A stretch of 64,000 bases of DNA from Microbacterium foliorum (GTDB lineage: Bacteria > Actinomycetota > Actinomycetes > Actinomycetales > Microbacteriaceae). The notes below the pieces were generated by a model, which was not told where the DNA came from, searched no databases, and saw only the letters and a list, made by a program, of their open reading frames with translations. The position numbers and the translations under genes are program-made. Where the stretch lies: assembly GCF_006385575.1 (NCBI RefSeq), contig NZ_CP041040.1, forward strand, positions 310,001 through 374,000. Reading direction: 5' to 3'. Positions 17,128 through 25,920 of the stretch are shown here, one piece after another. Positions within the stretch are counted from its first letter, which is position 1. Each line of letters opens with the position of its first letter.

Positions 17128-18519
17128 AGTGACCGGATCGTGGCCGGACTCCGTCGGTGGATCGCATCGGCTCCACCGGGCGCCCGCGTGCCGTCGAATC
17201 GTGCCCTCGTCGCCGAGTACGGTGCGAGTCCCGTCACCGTGCAGAGGGCCATGGCACGCTTGGCGCGACTGGGTCTGGTCGACTCGAGACCGGGGGCGGG
17301 CACGTTCGTGCGGGCGCAGCGACCGCCCCGCGCTGCGGACTACGGCTGGCAGACATCCGCCCTCGGGGCGCCTCCCGCCCGACTGGCCGGCCTCACCTCG
17401 ACGCAGCGCACCGTCGCCCCCGATGCGATCGGCATGCACTCGGGGTACCCCGCCGTCGAGCTGCTTCCCGAGCGGCTCGTCCGCCAGGCGATCACCCGCG
17501 CGGCACGCACCTCCGCGGCGCTCACCCGCTCCCCGGCCGCCGGGCTGCCCGAACTCCAGGCGTGGTTCGCCGCCGAGCTCGCAGCATCCGCACCGGCAGA
17601 CGTCACGCCGGCATCCGCGAGAGACGCCCTCGTGATCGCGGGCAGCCAGAGCGGGCTGAGCTCGATCTTCCGGGCCGTGGTCGGTGCAGGCCAGCCGCTG
17701 CTGATCGAATCGCCCACCTACTGGGGTGCGCTGCTCGCCGCTGAGCAGGCCGGGGTCGTCCTGGTGCCGATCCCCTCGGGTCCGCACGGCCCGGATCCGG
17801 ATGCCGTCGAGCGCGCCTTCATCGAGACCGGGGCTCGCGCGTTCTACGCGCAGCCCACGTTCGCGAACCCGTCCGGTGCCAGGTGGCCCGCGTCGACAGG
17901 CCTCGCCGTTCTCGAGAGCGTGCGACGACACGGTGCCTTCCTCATCGAAGACGACTGGGCGCACGACCTGGCGATCGACGGCGAGCCATCGCCGCTCGCC
18001 GCGCTCGACGACGACGGCCACGTCGTGTATCTCCGTTCGCTGACCAAGAGCGTGTCACCGGCGCTGCGGATCGCCGCGGTGATCGCCCGGGGGCCGGCGC
18101 GCGAGCGCATCCTCGCCGACCGCGCCGCCGAGTCGATGTACGTGAGCGGGGTGCTGCAGGCGGCTGCCCTCGACGTGGTGACCCAGCCCGCATGGCGGAG
18201 CCACCTGCGCGGGTTCCGCGATCAGCTGCGGACTCGGCGCGACCTGCTGCTCTCGAGCCTCGCCGAGCACGCTCCGACCGCGACCGTCGATGTGGTTCCC
18301 GCCGGCGGCCTCAACCTGTGGGCACGGCTTCCCGACGGAACCGATGTCGACGCGGTCGTCCGGGAGTGCGAGTCCCGCGGACTCGTCATCTCGCCCGGGG
18401 CGGAGTGGTTCCCGGCCGAGCCTTCGGGCGCCTATGTGCGCCTCAATTACGCCCACGCCGACCCGTCACGGTTCACGGAGGCGGCCGAGATCCTCGGCGG
18501 TGTCCTCGCGGCATCCTGA
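17113..18519 (+). CDS. MocR/PdxR-type regulator (GntR domain fused to an aminotransferase domain)
   Basis: A 468-residue protein with a GntR winged helix at residues about 5-75 (VAEYGASPVTVQRAMARLARLGL in part). A fold-type-I aminotransferase domain follows; it has ESPTYWGALLAAEQAG, YAQPTFANPSG, EDDWAHDL and the pyridoxal-phosphate lysine in YLRSLTKSVSPALR. MocR proteins sense pyridoxal phosphate or amino compounds. Its ATG overlaps the start of the divergent EamA gene, and direct repeats flank the pair, so it probably controls that exporter. No ribosome-binding site is seen. Confidence 0.85.
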   Translation: MSEDSSDRIVAGLRRWIASAPPGARVPSNRALVAEYGASPVTVQRAMARLARLGLVDSRPGAGTFVRAQRPPRAADYGWQTSALGAPPARLAGLTSTQRTVAPDAIGMHSGYPAVELLPERLVRQAITRAARTSAALTRSPAAGLPELQAWFAAELAASAPADVTPASARDALVIAGSQSGLSSIFRAVVGAGQPLLIESPTYWGALLAAEQAGVVLVPIPSGPHGPDPDAVERAFIETGARAFYAQPTFANPSGARWPASTGLAVLESVRRHGAFLIEDDWAHDLAIDGEPSPLAALDDDGHVVYLRSLTKSVSPALRIAAVIARGPARERILADRAAESMYVSGVLQAAALDVVTQPAWRSHLRGFRDQLRTRRDLLLSSLAEHAPTATVDVVPAGGLNLWARLPDGTDVDAVVRECESRGLVISPGAEWFPAEPSGAYVRLNYAHADPSRFTEAAEILGGVLAAS

Positions 18520-18566
18520 CGGCTGCCCCATCGAGCGGCCACCTCGTCGAAGCCGACATTGCCGAC

Positions 18567-18656
18567 TGAGACCCACCGCGTGCGCGTGGGTCTCAGGCAG
18601 AAAGGTGGGTCTGGTGCAGAAAGGTGGGTCTCGGGCGAGAAGGTGGATCTCGCCGG
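18567..18656. repeat. Type C element, copy 1: hairpin plus 19-bp tandem units
   Basis: Perfect arms TGAGACCCAC (18567-18576) and GTGGGTCTCA (18586-18595) are followed by 19-bp units ending GGTGGGTCT or GGTGGATCT at 18594-18612, 18613-18631 and 18632-18650. The element closes with CGCCGG (18651-18656). It fills the space between the convergent MocR and APC genes. The element at 42688-42816 has the same plan, unit length and closing sequence. Confidence 0.8.
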
Positions 18657-18668
18657 AAGGGCGGGCAA

Positions 18669-20744
18669 TCAGCTCTCCGGCGGGCCCTCGGGGCGGTGCG
18701 CGCGACGACCCTGCACGACGACCGGCCGTCCTGCGCGCTCCTGCCCGGGCAGCGGTCGCGAGCGCCGACCGTAGATGAGCTCCGACGAATCGAGCAGCCA
18801 CGGCACCAGCGTGATCGAGACCCCGTGCACGAGCATCAGCTGGTTGGCGAGGCGACGCGAGCGCCGGTTGTGCAGGAACGTCTCCCACCAGTGCCCCACG
18901 ATGTACTGCGGCAGGTAGACCGTGACCACCGACGAGCCGTGCTTCTCGCGGTACTGGGTGATGAACTGCGTCACCGGCTGCGCGAACGACCGGAACGGCG
19001 ACTCGACGATCACCAGCGGGATCGGCACCAGGTGGTCGGCCCAGTCCTTCTGCAACTGCGCGGCATCGTCGGATGCCACGGCGACGTGCACCGCCAGCGT
19101 CTTGCCGTGCTTGGCGGCGACCGCATAGTCGATCGCCTTGATGACCGGTTTCTGCAGGCGGTTGACGAGCACGATCGCCAGGTCGCCTGTCGCGCCGAAC
19201 TTCGTCGTGTCGTCGATCGCGATCTCGTGCTCGACGTCGCGGTAGTACCGCTTCACGCCCATCATCAGGAACGCCAGCACCGGGATCGCGAAGAACACCA
19301 GATACGCGCCGTGCGTGAACTTCGTGATCGTCACGATCAGCAGCACGGCGACCGTCATCGCGGCGCCCACCGAGTTGATGATCAGACCGATCTTGGCCGA
19401 GCGGCGATCGGATGCCGAGGCGCCGTCGACCCCCGAGCCCGGCGTCTCCTCAGCCGGGCCGCGAAGGATGCGCCTCCAGTGACGCACCATGCCGATCTGC
19501 CCGAGCGAGAACGACACGAAGACGCCGATGATGTACAGCTGGATCAGCGTGGTGAGCTTCGCCTGGAAGATCACCAGCACGGCGATCGCCGCGATGCCGA
19601 GCATGATCATGCCGTTCGAGAACACCAGGCGGTCGCCGCGGGTGTTCAGCGACTTGGGGGCATAGCCGTCACGGGCGAGCACCGAGCCGAGCAGCGGGAA
19701 GCCGTTGAACGCCGTGTTCGCCGCGAGCAGCAGCACGCACGCGGTCGCCGCCTGGATGATGAAGAACAGGATGCTGCCGCCACCGAACGTCGCCGAGGCG
19801 ATCTGCGCCATCAGGCTCGGCTGCGGGTTCGAGCAGTCGAACCCGATCAGGTCGCACGAGTTCTCGGCGTAGTGCACGCCGGTGATCAGCGCGAGCGCGG
19901 TGAGACCCGCAAACAGGCAGGCGGCGATCGAGCCCATCAGCACGAGCGTGGTCTGCGCGTTGCGCACCTTGGGCGTGCGGAAGGCGGGCACGCCGTTCGA
20001 CACCGCCTCGACGCCGGTGAGGGCCGAGCATCCGCTCGAGAACGCGCGCAGGATCAGGAGGATGACGGCGGCCTGGCCGAGGTCTTCGGAGTGCACGGCG
20101 AACTCGGCGCTCGACGCCACCGGCGCATCACCGAGGAACGTGCGGAAGAGCCCCGTCACGATCATGAAGCCGACCGAGCCGATGAACACGTACGTCGGGA
20201 TGGCGAAGACGAGCGAGGCCTCGCGCACCCCGCGCAGGTTCACGATGATGATCAGGATCACGAATCCGACCGCGAGCTCGACCCGCGCCGGGTCGAGCCC
20301 GGGCACGGCCGAGATGATGTTGTCGACACCGGAAGCGACCGACACGGCGACCGTCAGCACGTAGTCGACCAGCAGGGCCGCCGCCACGATGACGCCGGGA
20401 ATCTCGCCGAGGTTCTTCGAGGCGACCTCGTAATCACCGCCACCCGACGGATAGGCCTTGATGAGCTGGCGGTAGCTGAGCACCACGACGATCAGCAGCA
20501 CGACGACGGCCACCGCGACGATCGGCGTGAACGACAGGAAGGTGAGACCGCCGATGAGCAGGATCATCACGAGCTCCTGGGGCGCGTAGGCGACCGAGCT
20601 CAGCGCATCCGACGCGAAGATCGGCAGTGCCATCTTCTTCGGGAGCAGCTGATCATCGACCTGCGCGCTCGTCAGCGGGTCGCCGATCAGGATGCGCTTC
20701 ACGCGAGGAGGAGCGTCTGTGTTGCCGCGGGTTTCTTCTGACAC
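18669..20744 (-). CDS. APC-superfamily permease with long C-terminal domain
   Basis: A 691-residue permease with about twelve membrane helices and a roughly 180-residue cytoplasmic tail. Early motifs FASDALSSVAYAPQELVMIL and YPSGGGDYEVASKNLGE mark the amino acid-polyamine-organocation group that also resembles KUP-like potassium permeases. The tail (KTLAVHVAVASDD, VVTVYLPQYIVGHWWE) looks like a universal-stress-type fold. The substrate is unknown. The chosen start, GTG 20744, lies 8 bases after TAGTGT (20758-20753). GTG 20780 would add 12 residues. Confidence 0.8.
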   Translation of the reverse strand: MSEETRGNTDAPPRVKRILIGDPLTSAQVDDQLLPKKMALPIFASDALSSVAYAPQELVMILLIGGLTFLSFTPIVAVAVVVLLIVVVLSYRQLIKAYPSGGGDYEVASKNLGEIPGVIVAAALLVDYVLTVAVSVASGVDNIISAVPGLDPARVELAVGFVILIIIVNLRGVREASLVFAIPTYVFIGSVGFMIVTGLFRTFLGDAPVASSAEFAVHSEDLGQAAVILLILRAFSSGCSALTGVEAVSNGVPAFRTPKVRNAQTTLVLMGSIAACLFAGLTALALITGVHYAENSCDLIGFDCSNPQPSLMAQIASATFGGGSILFFIIQAATACVLLLAANTAFNGFPLLGSVLARDGYAPKSLNTRGDRLVFSNGMIMLGIAAIAVLVIFQAKLTTLIQLYIIGVFVSFSLGQIGMVRHWRRILRGPAEETPGSGVDGASASDRRSAKIGLIINSVGAAMTVAVLLIVTITKFTHGAYLVFFAIPVLAFLMMGVKRYYRDVEHEIAIDDTTKFGATGDLAIVLVNRLQKPVIKAIDYAVAAKHGKTLAVHVAVASDDAAQLQKDWADHLVPIPLVIVESPFRSFAQPVTQFITQYREKHGSSVVTVYLPQYIVGHWWETFLHNRRSRRLANQLMLVHGVSITLVPWLLDSSELIYGRRSRPLPGQERAGRPVVVQGRRAHRPEGPPES

Positions 20745-20756
20745 GTCGGGCGACAC

Positions 20757-20850
20757 TACGCTCTCGAACGCTTCCCTCACGGGTTCCTCACGGAATCCCT
20801 ACGGGTGCTCGGGCGTCCCTAACGGAATCCTCACGGCCCCCGGGTGCCGG
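20757..20850. repeat. Short direct repeats between the APC and NTF2-like genes
   Basis: Imperfect repeats of CTCACGG(G/A)xTCC and CTAACGGAATCC type occur about four times in this stretch. They lie downstream of the NTF2-like gene and upstream of the APC permease. No strong hairpin was seen. Function unknown. Confidence 0.4.
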
Positions 20851-20856
20851 TCTCCG

Positions 20857-21216
20857 TCAGTCCTGATGGGGGCGGGGCATGTACCACTCGGTGAAGGCGG
20901 TCGCCCGCCCCTCCGCATCGAGTCGGACGATCCAGAGGTTCACGTAGTCGCGCTCGTCCGGATACTTCGTGCGCCCCTCGATCACGACGAATTCATCGTC
21001 TTCGCGCACTATCCACCAGTCGAACGTCCACGTGTCCGGTTCGTCGAGGTCCTCGAGCCAGCCCGCGACGATGTCGGCTCGGCCGACGCGCGGCTCGGCG
21101 TCGGGGCTGGTGAGGTAGATCGCGTCTTCACTGAAGAGCGCGGCGATCTGCTGTGGATCGTTCGACCTCCAGGCCTCGACGTACGCCTCGGTCCACTTCT
21201 CTCCTGCGCTGGTCAT
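20857..21216 (-). CDS. NTF2-like/SnoaL-type protein
   Basis: A 119-residue protein of the NTF2-like superfamily (DUF4440/SnoaL type): WTEAYVEAWRSNDPQQIAALFSEDA, then YLTSPDAEPRVGRADIVAGW and FVVIEGRTKYP, ending TEWYMPRP. These cone-shaped folds act as small enzymes or binding proteins; no specific role can be assigned. The ATG at 21216 gives the usual family length and follows GGAGG at very short spacing. ATG 21246 is an alternative. Confidence 0.7.
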   Translation of the reverse strand: MTSAGEKWTEAYVEAWRSNDPQQIAALFSEDAIYLTSPDAEPRVGRADIVAGWLEDLDEPDTWTFDWWIVREDDEFVVIEGRTKYPDERDYVNLWIVRLDAEGRATAFTEWYMPRPHQD

Positions 21217-21314
21217 GTCCTCCGTTCTAGACCCGGCCTCCGACATCGTCAAGGTTCTCGACTCCATCGACGATGCACAGCCACTTCCGATCACGGACGG
21301 ATAACGTCGAAGGC

Positions 21315-22013
21315 ATGACGTCCCTTCAGGTCACCGACGACGCGATCCAGCAGACTCGGGAGCTCCGCGACGAGTTCCAGCGCTTCCTGCGCGAATACGA
21401 GTTCGGCATGCGGGAGGTCGAGACGAAGATCGGGATCCTGCGCGACGAGTTCACGCACCACCACGCATACAACCCGATCGAGCACGTCAAGAGCCGGTTG
21501 AAGACTCCCGACAGCATCGTCGAGAAGATCGCCCGCAAGGGCATCGCCGAGCCGGACTTCGAGCGCATCCGCTCGGAGATCACCGACATCGCCGGCGTGC
21601 GCGTGACCTGCAGCTTCGTCGCCGACGTGTATCGCCTGTTCGACCTGCTCACCGCACAGGACGACGTCACGGTGCGCACCGTGAAGGACTACATCGCCAC
21701 TCCGAAGGAGAACGGCTACAAGAGCCTGCACGCGATCATCGAGGTGCCGGTGTTCCTGTCGACCGGGGCGCTCGCGGTGCCGGTCGAGGTGCAGTTCCGC
21801 ACGATCGCGATGGACTTCTGGGCCAGCCTCGAACACAAGATCTACTACAAGTTCTCGAACCAGGTGCCCTCGCACCTCGTCGAGAGCCTGACCGATGCGG
21901 CCGAGGCCGCCGCGGAGCTCGACAGTCGGATGGAGCGCCTGCACCGCGAGGCCCACGGCGTGCCGCAGCGCCAGCTCGCGCCGCCGCCCCCGCCGCACGT
22001 CGTGCAGGTCTGA
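21315..22013 (+). CDS. Small alarmone synthetase, RelP/RelQ-like (GTP pyrophosphokinase)
   Basis: A 232-residue RelA/SpoT-domain protein without HD hydrolase, TGS or ACT domains, so a stand-alone synthetase of (p)ppGpp. Signatures: HVKSRLKTPDSIVEKIARKG, ITDIAGVRVTCSFVADVY, TPKENGYKSLHAII (the nucleotide-binding loop), and VEVQFRTIAMDFWASLEHKIYYK. The start is the ATG lying 7 bases after TAACGT (21302-21307), without a Shine-Dalgarno, so leaderless. The C-terminus is a Pro-rich tail. It supplies stress alarmone in addition to the main Rel enzyme encoded elsewhere. Confidence 0.9.
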   Translation: MTSLQVTDDAIQQTRELRDEFQRFLREYEFGMREVETKIGILRDEFTHHHAYNPIEHVKSRLKTPDSIVEKIARKGIAEPDFERIRSEITDIAGVRVTCSFVADVYRLFDLLTAQDDVTVRTVKDYIATPKENGYKSLHAIIEVPVFLSTGALAVPVEVQFRTIAMDFWASLEHKIYYKFSNQVPSHLVESLTDAAEAAAELDSRMERLHREAHGVPQRQLAPPPPPHVVQV

Positions 22014-22074
22014 CCCGCCGCCCGCGAGCGCGGCGGTGTTGCCCGCAGTCGCACACCCCTGGGAACATGGGCAG

Positions 22075-22347
22075 GTGGTGAAAACGCAGCAGCCCCCGGT
22101 CTCCGACGTCGAGCAGATCATCGGGGAGCTCCCCGGTCTCGATGATCGCGGGCGCCAGCTCTGCGAGTGCGACCACGGTGACGACGAGGCGTATGCCGCG
22201 TGCGGACGCAAGGCCAAGTGGCGCGTGACCGTCGACTGCGTCTGCGGGGAGAACCACCCTCGTCGTGTCGAGATCCTCTGCTCCAGATGCCTGCGCACCC
22301 TGCGTCAGCTGCAGGACCGCGACACCATCACCGCGCGCCGCCTCTAG
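22075..22347 (+). CDS. Cys-rich small protein, probable metal-binding
   Basis: A 90-residue protein of unknown function from GTG 22075 (or GTG 22078). It has seven cysteines arranged as C30-x-C32, C43, C55-x-C57 and C69-x-x-C72, together with a His at 61 (CVCGENHP). This suggests a zinc-ribbon-like or other metal site. The C-terminus is basic and helical. No membrane segment. It lies between the alarmone synthetase and the molybdoenzyme, on the same strand, with no strong ribosome-binding site. Confidence 0.6.
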   Translation: MVKTQQPPVSDVEQIIGELPGLDDRGRQLCECDHGDDEAYAACGRKAKWRVTVDCVCGENHPRRVEILCSRCLRTLRQLQDRDTITARRL

Positions 22348-22431
22348 CGACAGCTCTCACGCGACCATCCGTTCGCGTCTCCGCTCCGAACAACCGCTGA
22401 CCACACCGTCGGCGGTGCGAAGGAGCAGACC

Positions 22432-24072
22432 ATGGCACAGCGCAGCAAAGACCCTCAGCGCAGCAAGGGCAGACGATTCATCTTCTGGGCCGCACTCTCG
22501 GGTGTGATCAGCGGAGCCGTCTTCCTCGCCACCGCCGAGCTCTTCGCGCTGATCTTCGCGCGCTCGGCGAGTCCGATCCTCGCGGTCGGCGGGTTCGTGA
22601 TCGACATCGTGCCGCAGCCGTTCAAGGAGTTCGCGATCGCGACCTTCGGCGAGTACGACAAGATCGCGCTGCTGGTCGGTCTCGGTCTCGCGGTGGTGAT
22701 CGCGTCAGCGATCGCCGGAATCCTTCAGCTGCTCCGTCCCCCGCTCGGCGTGATCGCCCTGCTGGTCGCGGGCGCGCTCTCCACCGCGGCGATCGTGACC
22801 AGGGCGGGTGCCACGCCCCTCGCGTTCCTTCCTCCCGTTCTCGGAACCATCGCGGGCTCGATCCTCATCGTCCTCCTGATCCGCCGTCTGAAGACGTGGA
22901 AGGTGTCGGCCGTTCCTGTCGTGATGACCGACCGCAAGGGCGAGGGTCTCGTCGCGACCGGCTCGGAGACGGTGGGCCAGGATGCCGAGCAGCCGCCGAA
23001 GGCGATGGGGCGCCGTCAGTTCTTCATCCTCGCGGGCATCGCCAGCGCCTCCGCCGTCGTGGTCGGCATCGCCTCGCGTGCGGTGAGCATGACCGTCGCC
23101 TCCGTGGCGACGATCCGCGAGGCGCTCACGCTGCCCTCGCCGAAGTCGACCGTGACCGTGCCGAACGGCGCCGAGCTCGACATCCCCGGCCTCACCCAGC
23201 TCTTCACCCCCAACAAGGACTTCTACCGTGTCGACACGGCGTTGACGGTGCCCACCATCGACCCCAGCACCTGGCGCCTTGTGATCGACGGCATGGTCGA
23301 TCAGCGGGTCGAGATGAGCTTCCAGGACATCCTCGACATGGGCCTCGATGAATACGCGATCACCCTCACATGCGTCTCGAACGAGGTCGGCGGCGACCTC
23401 GTCGGCAACGCGAAGTGGCTCGGTGTGCCGCTGCGCGATGTGCTCGCGAAGGCCGGCGTGAAGTCCGGAGCCGACATGGTGCTCTCGAAGAGCGTCGACG
23501 GCTACACCGCGAGCACGCCGCTGTCGGCGCTGACCGACGACAACATCGACGCGATCCTCGCGGTGGGCATGAACGGCGAGCCGCTGCCGCTCGAGCACGG
23601 GTTTCCGGTGCGCATGGTCGTGCCCGGTCTGTACGGCTACGTGTCGGCGACGAAGTGGCTCACCGAGCTGAAGGTCACGACCTTCGACAAGGATGAGGCC
23701 TACTGGACTCCGCGCGGCTACAGCGCCGAGGCGCCGATCAAGTTCGCCTCGCGCGTCGACACCCCGAAGGTCGGCCAGGCGGTCGACGCCGGACGCATCC
23801 CGATCGCGGGTGTCGCCTGGGCGCAGACCGTGGGAATCGAGCGCGTCGAGGTGCGCATCGACGAGGGCGATTGGATGCCGGCGACGCTGTCTGCCCCGGT
23901 CAACGAGAACACCTGGGTGCAGTGGTTCATGGAGTGGGATGCCACTCCCGGCACGCACTATGTGGCTGTGCGGGCGATCAACAAGAACGGCGACATGCAG
24001 ATCGAAGAGCGTGCGCCGATCGCCCCGAACGGCTCTTCGGGCTGGCAGCGGTCGCTCATCCGCGTCTCGTGA
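22432..24072 (+). CDS. Membrane-anchored molybdopterin-dependent oxidoreductase (sulfite-oxidase family)
   Basis: A 546-residue protein. About five membrane helices occupy the first 230 residues (the last in RRQFFILAGIASASAVVVG). A sulfite-oxidase-type molybdenum domain then starts near FYRVDTALTVPTIDPSTWRL, with the cofactor-ligand Cys near 314 in TLTCVSNEVGG. A dimerisation-like domain follows (VAWAQTVGIERVEVRIDEGDW). The active domain is probably outside the membrane. AAGGAG precedes the ATG at good spacing. The true substrate is unknown: sulfite, S-oxides and others are possible. Cofactor genes follow directly. Confidence 0.85.
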   Translation: MAQRSKDPQRSKGRRFIFWAALSGVISGAVFLATAELFALIFARSASPILAVGGFVIDIVPQPFKEFAIATFGEYDKIALLVGLGLAVVIASAIAGILQLLRPPLGVIALLVAGALSTAAIVTRAGATPLAFLPPVLGTIAGSILIVLLIRRLKTWKVSAVPVVMTDRKGEGLVATGSETVGQDAEQPPKAMGRRQFFILAGIASASAVVVGIASRAVSMTVASVATIREALTLPSPKSTVTVPNGAELDIPGLTQLFTPNKDFYRVDTALTVPTIDPSTWRLVIDGMVDQRVEMSFQDILDMGLDEYAITLTCVSNEVGGDLVGNAKWLGVPLRDVLAKAGVKSGADMVLSKSVDGYTASTPLSALTDDNIDAILAVGMNGEPLPLEHGFPVRMVVPGLYGYVSATKWLTELKVTTFDKDEAYWTPRGYSAEAPIKFASRVDTPKVGQAVDAGRIPIAGVAWAQTVGIERVEVRIDEGDWMPATLSAPVNENTWVQWFMEWDATPGTHYVAVRAINKNGDMQIEERAPIAPNGSSGWQRSLIRVS

Positions 24073-24113
24073 TGTCGGCGCGTCCCGCCGGCTCTCGCCC
24101 TAGGGTGGGAGCC

Positions 24114-24602
24114 ATGACGTCGCTCCCCGCCTGCGTGATCACCGTCTCCGACCGCTCATTCGCGGGCGAACGAGAAGACCGGGGCGGACCCATCGCGGTC
24201 GGCCTGCTGAGGGATGCCGGGTGGCACTGCCCGGATGCCGAGGTCATCGCCGACGGGGCGACCTCCGTCGCCGACGCGCTGCGTCGGGCGGTCGCCCGTG
24301 GCGTGCGGCTGATCGTGACGACGGGCGGAACCGGCGTGGGCCCGCGTGACCAGACCCCGGAGGGCACGCGTCGGGTGATCACCCGCGAGGTTCCGGGCAT
24401 CGCAGAGGAGCTGCGTCGCAGTGGTCTGGCCGACACTCCGCTGTCGGTGCTGTCTCGCGGCGTCGCCGGCGTCGTCGACCCGGCAGGAGTCCTCGTGGTC
24501 AATCTTCCCGGGTCGCCTCGCGCCGTGGCATCGGGGGTTCCCGTCGTGCTGACCGTCGCCCGACACGTGGTCGACCAGGTCGAGGGCGGTGACCACTCGT
24601 GA
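24114..24602 (+). CDS. mog: MogA/MoaB-type molybdopterin adenylyltransferase
   Basis: A 162-residue MoCF-domain protein that adenylylates molybdopterin before molybdenum insertion. Signatures: VITVSDRSFAGEREDRGGP, TTGGTGVGPRDQTPEGTR and VVNLPGSPRAV. The ATG lies 7 bases after TAGGGT (24101-24106); GGGAG is too close for a normal ribosome-binding site, so a leaderless start is likely. The stop overlaps the moaE start by four bases. Confidence 0.9.
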   Translation: MTSLPACVITVSDRSFAGEREDRGGPIAVGLLRDAGWHCPDAEVIADGATSVADALRRAVARGVRLIVTTGGTGVGPRDQTPEGTRRVITREVPGIAEELRRSGLADTPLSVLSRGVAGVVDPAGVLVVNLPGSPRAVASGVPVVLTVARHVVDQVEGGDHS

Positions 24603-25039
24603 ACGAGGTGCGGATCGCCGCGATCTCAGACGAGCGTCTCGACGTCGACGCGCACCTGGCCGCCGTCGACGACCCTGCCCTGGGTGGCGTCACGACCTTC
24701 ATCGGCCGCGTGCGCGACAACGACCCCGACGCGGCGACTGCCGTGGTCGGGCTCGAGTACAGCTCGCACCCCGACGCCGAGTCGACGCTGCGACGCATCG
24801 CCGAGCAAGCGGCAGCGGATGCCGTCGGCGACGCCAGGGTGGTGGTGGCTGTGAGTCACCGCATCGGTCGCCTCGACGTCGGCGACGCGGCCGTGGTCAT
24901 CGCGGTCGCCGCGGAGCACCGGGCGGAGGCCTTCGACGTGTGTCGCGCGGTGATCGAGGACATCAAGACGTCGCTGCCCGTGTGGAAGCGTCAGGTCGAG
25001 TCCGACGGGTCGACGTCGTGGAAGGGCATCGGCGGCTGA
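24599..25039 (+). CDS. moaE: MoaE, large subunit of molybdopterin synthase
   Basis: A 146-residue protein that, with MoaD, adds the dithiolene sulfurs to precursor Z. Signatures: GGVTTFIGRVRDND, LEYSSHPDAES, VVVAVSHRIGRLDVGDAAV and the C-terminal VWKRQVESDGSTSWKGI with the catalytic-type lysine. The GTG start overlaps the mogA stop (GTGA). It is convergent with moaD across the type H repeat. Confidence 0.92.
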   Translation: MNEVRIAAISDERLDVDAHLAAVDDPALGGVTTFIGRVRDNDPDAATAVVGLEYSSHPDAESTLRRIAEQAAADAVGDARVVVAVSHRIGRLDVGDAAVVIAVAAEHRAEAFDVCRAVIEDIKTSLPVWKRQVESDGSTSWKGIGG

Positions 25040-25077
25040 GCTGCGGCCCTGATCAGCCGCGGCGGCCGGCTCAGCCC

Positions 25078-25164
25078 GTGCGCTTCCGAAGTCCGTGTGC
25101 GCTTCCGAATGCCGTTTCCGGCATCCGTGGACTTGCGAAGCGCACAATGACTTGCGAAGCGCGC
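25078..25164. repeat. Type H modular palindrome between moaE and moaD
   Basis: Two direct copies of GTGCGCTTCCGAA(G/T) (25078-25091, 25097-25110) are mirrored by two copies of CTTGCGAAGCGC(A/G)C (25132-25145, 25151-25164). The centre holds GAATGCCG-TTTC-CGGCATCCGT (25107-25128), a stem-loop whose sequence recurs at the centre of the type E and type G elements. It lies between convergent genes. Confidence 0.75.
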
Positions 25165-25210
25165 CCCCACGTCCGCCGTCCCGCGCGCGACGGTCACATG
25201 CGCGGAAGCG

Positions 25211-25444
25211 TCATCCCCCGGCGAAGGGCGGCAGCACGTCGATCAGCTGAGCGTCGTCGAGCGATCGGTCGTCGTCGCTGCGTACGCCGTCGACCATGAC
25301 CGCGCAGCGCGGAAGGATGTCGGCGAGCGCCGGATGGTCCGCCACGACCGCGGCGCGGAGGGCCTCGAGCGAGGTCTCGCCGCGTTCCTCAGCGTCGACG
25401 CCCGCGGCCTCGGCGGCGGCGGCGAAGTATCGCACCCGGGTCAT
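25211..25444 (-). CDS. moaD: MoaD, small sulfur-carrier subunit of molybdopterin synthase
   Basis: A 77-residue ubiquitin-fold protein ending in the required Gly-Gly (VLPPFAGG), the site of adenylylation by MoeB and of thiocarboxylate formation. The start MTRVRYFAAAAEAAG is typical. It overlaps moaC by four bases and is the last gene of moeB-moeA-moaC-moaD. Confidence 0.92.
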   Translation of the reverse strand: MTRVRYFAAAAEAAGVDAEERGETSLEALRAAVVADHPALADILPRCAVMVDGVRSDDDRSLDDAQLIDVLPPFAGG

Positions 25445-25920
25445 CGCGATTCTCCCTCGCGCACCCAGTCGCCCGAACGGCCGCCCGACTTAGCGACGAT
25501 GCGCACGTCTTCGATGACCACAGACCGGTCGAGGCCCTTGATCATGTCGACGATCGCGAGCGCACTCACCGAGACGGCCGTGAGGGCTTCCATCTCGACG
25601 CCCGTGCGGTCGGCGGTGCCGACGGTCGCCTCGACGTGCACACCGTCGTCGACGATGTCGAGCTCGACGTTGGCCCGGTGCACGCCGATCACGTGCGCGA
25701 GCGGCAGCAGCGTCGGGGTCGACTTCGCGGCCTGGATGCCGGCGATCCGGGCGACCGCGAGCACGTCGCCCTTGGGTGCGGTGCCGTCACGCAGCGCCGC
25801 GATCACGTCGGCACTGCAGCGCACGAAGCCGCGCGCGGTGGCGGTGCGGACGGTCGGCTGCTTGCCGGTCACGTCGACCATGTGGGCGTGGCCGGCCGAG
25901 TCGAGATGCGTGAAGCTCAT
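25441..25920 (-). CDS. moaC: MoaC, cyclic pyranopterin monophosphate synthase
   Basis: A 159-residue protein catalysing the second step of molybdopterin synthesis after MoaA. Signatures: MVDVTGKQPTVRTATARGFV, GDVLAVARIAGIQAAKSTPTLLPLAH (in parts), VEATVGTADRTGVEMEAL and MIKGLDRSVVIEDVRIV, followed by a lysine in KSGGRSGDW. The ATG overlaps the moeA stop, and its stop overlaps moaD. Confidence 0.93.
   Translation of the reverse strand: MSFTHLDSAGHAHMVDVTGKQPTVRTATARGFVRCSADVIAALRDGTAPKGDVLAVARIAGIQAAKSTPTLLPLAHVIGVHRANVELDIVDDGVHVEATVGTADRTGVEMEALTAVSVSALAIVDMIKGLDRSVVIEDVRIVAKSGGRSGDWVREGESR

Noticed and set aside
18624..20741. Plus-strand open frame of about 705 codons
   Set aside because: It is antisense to the APC permease gene, whose protein has clear membrane helices and motifs. 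The plus frame is His/Arg/Asp-rich low-complexity, typical of a GC-rich shadow frame.
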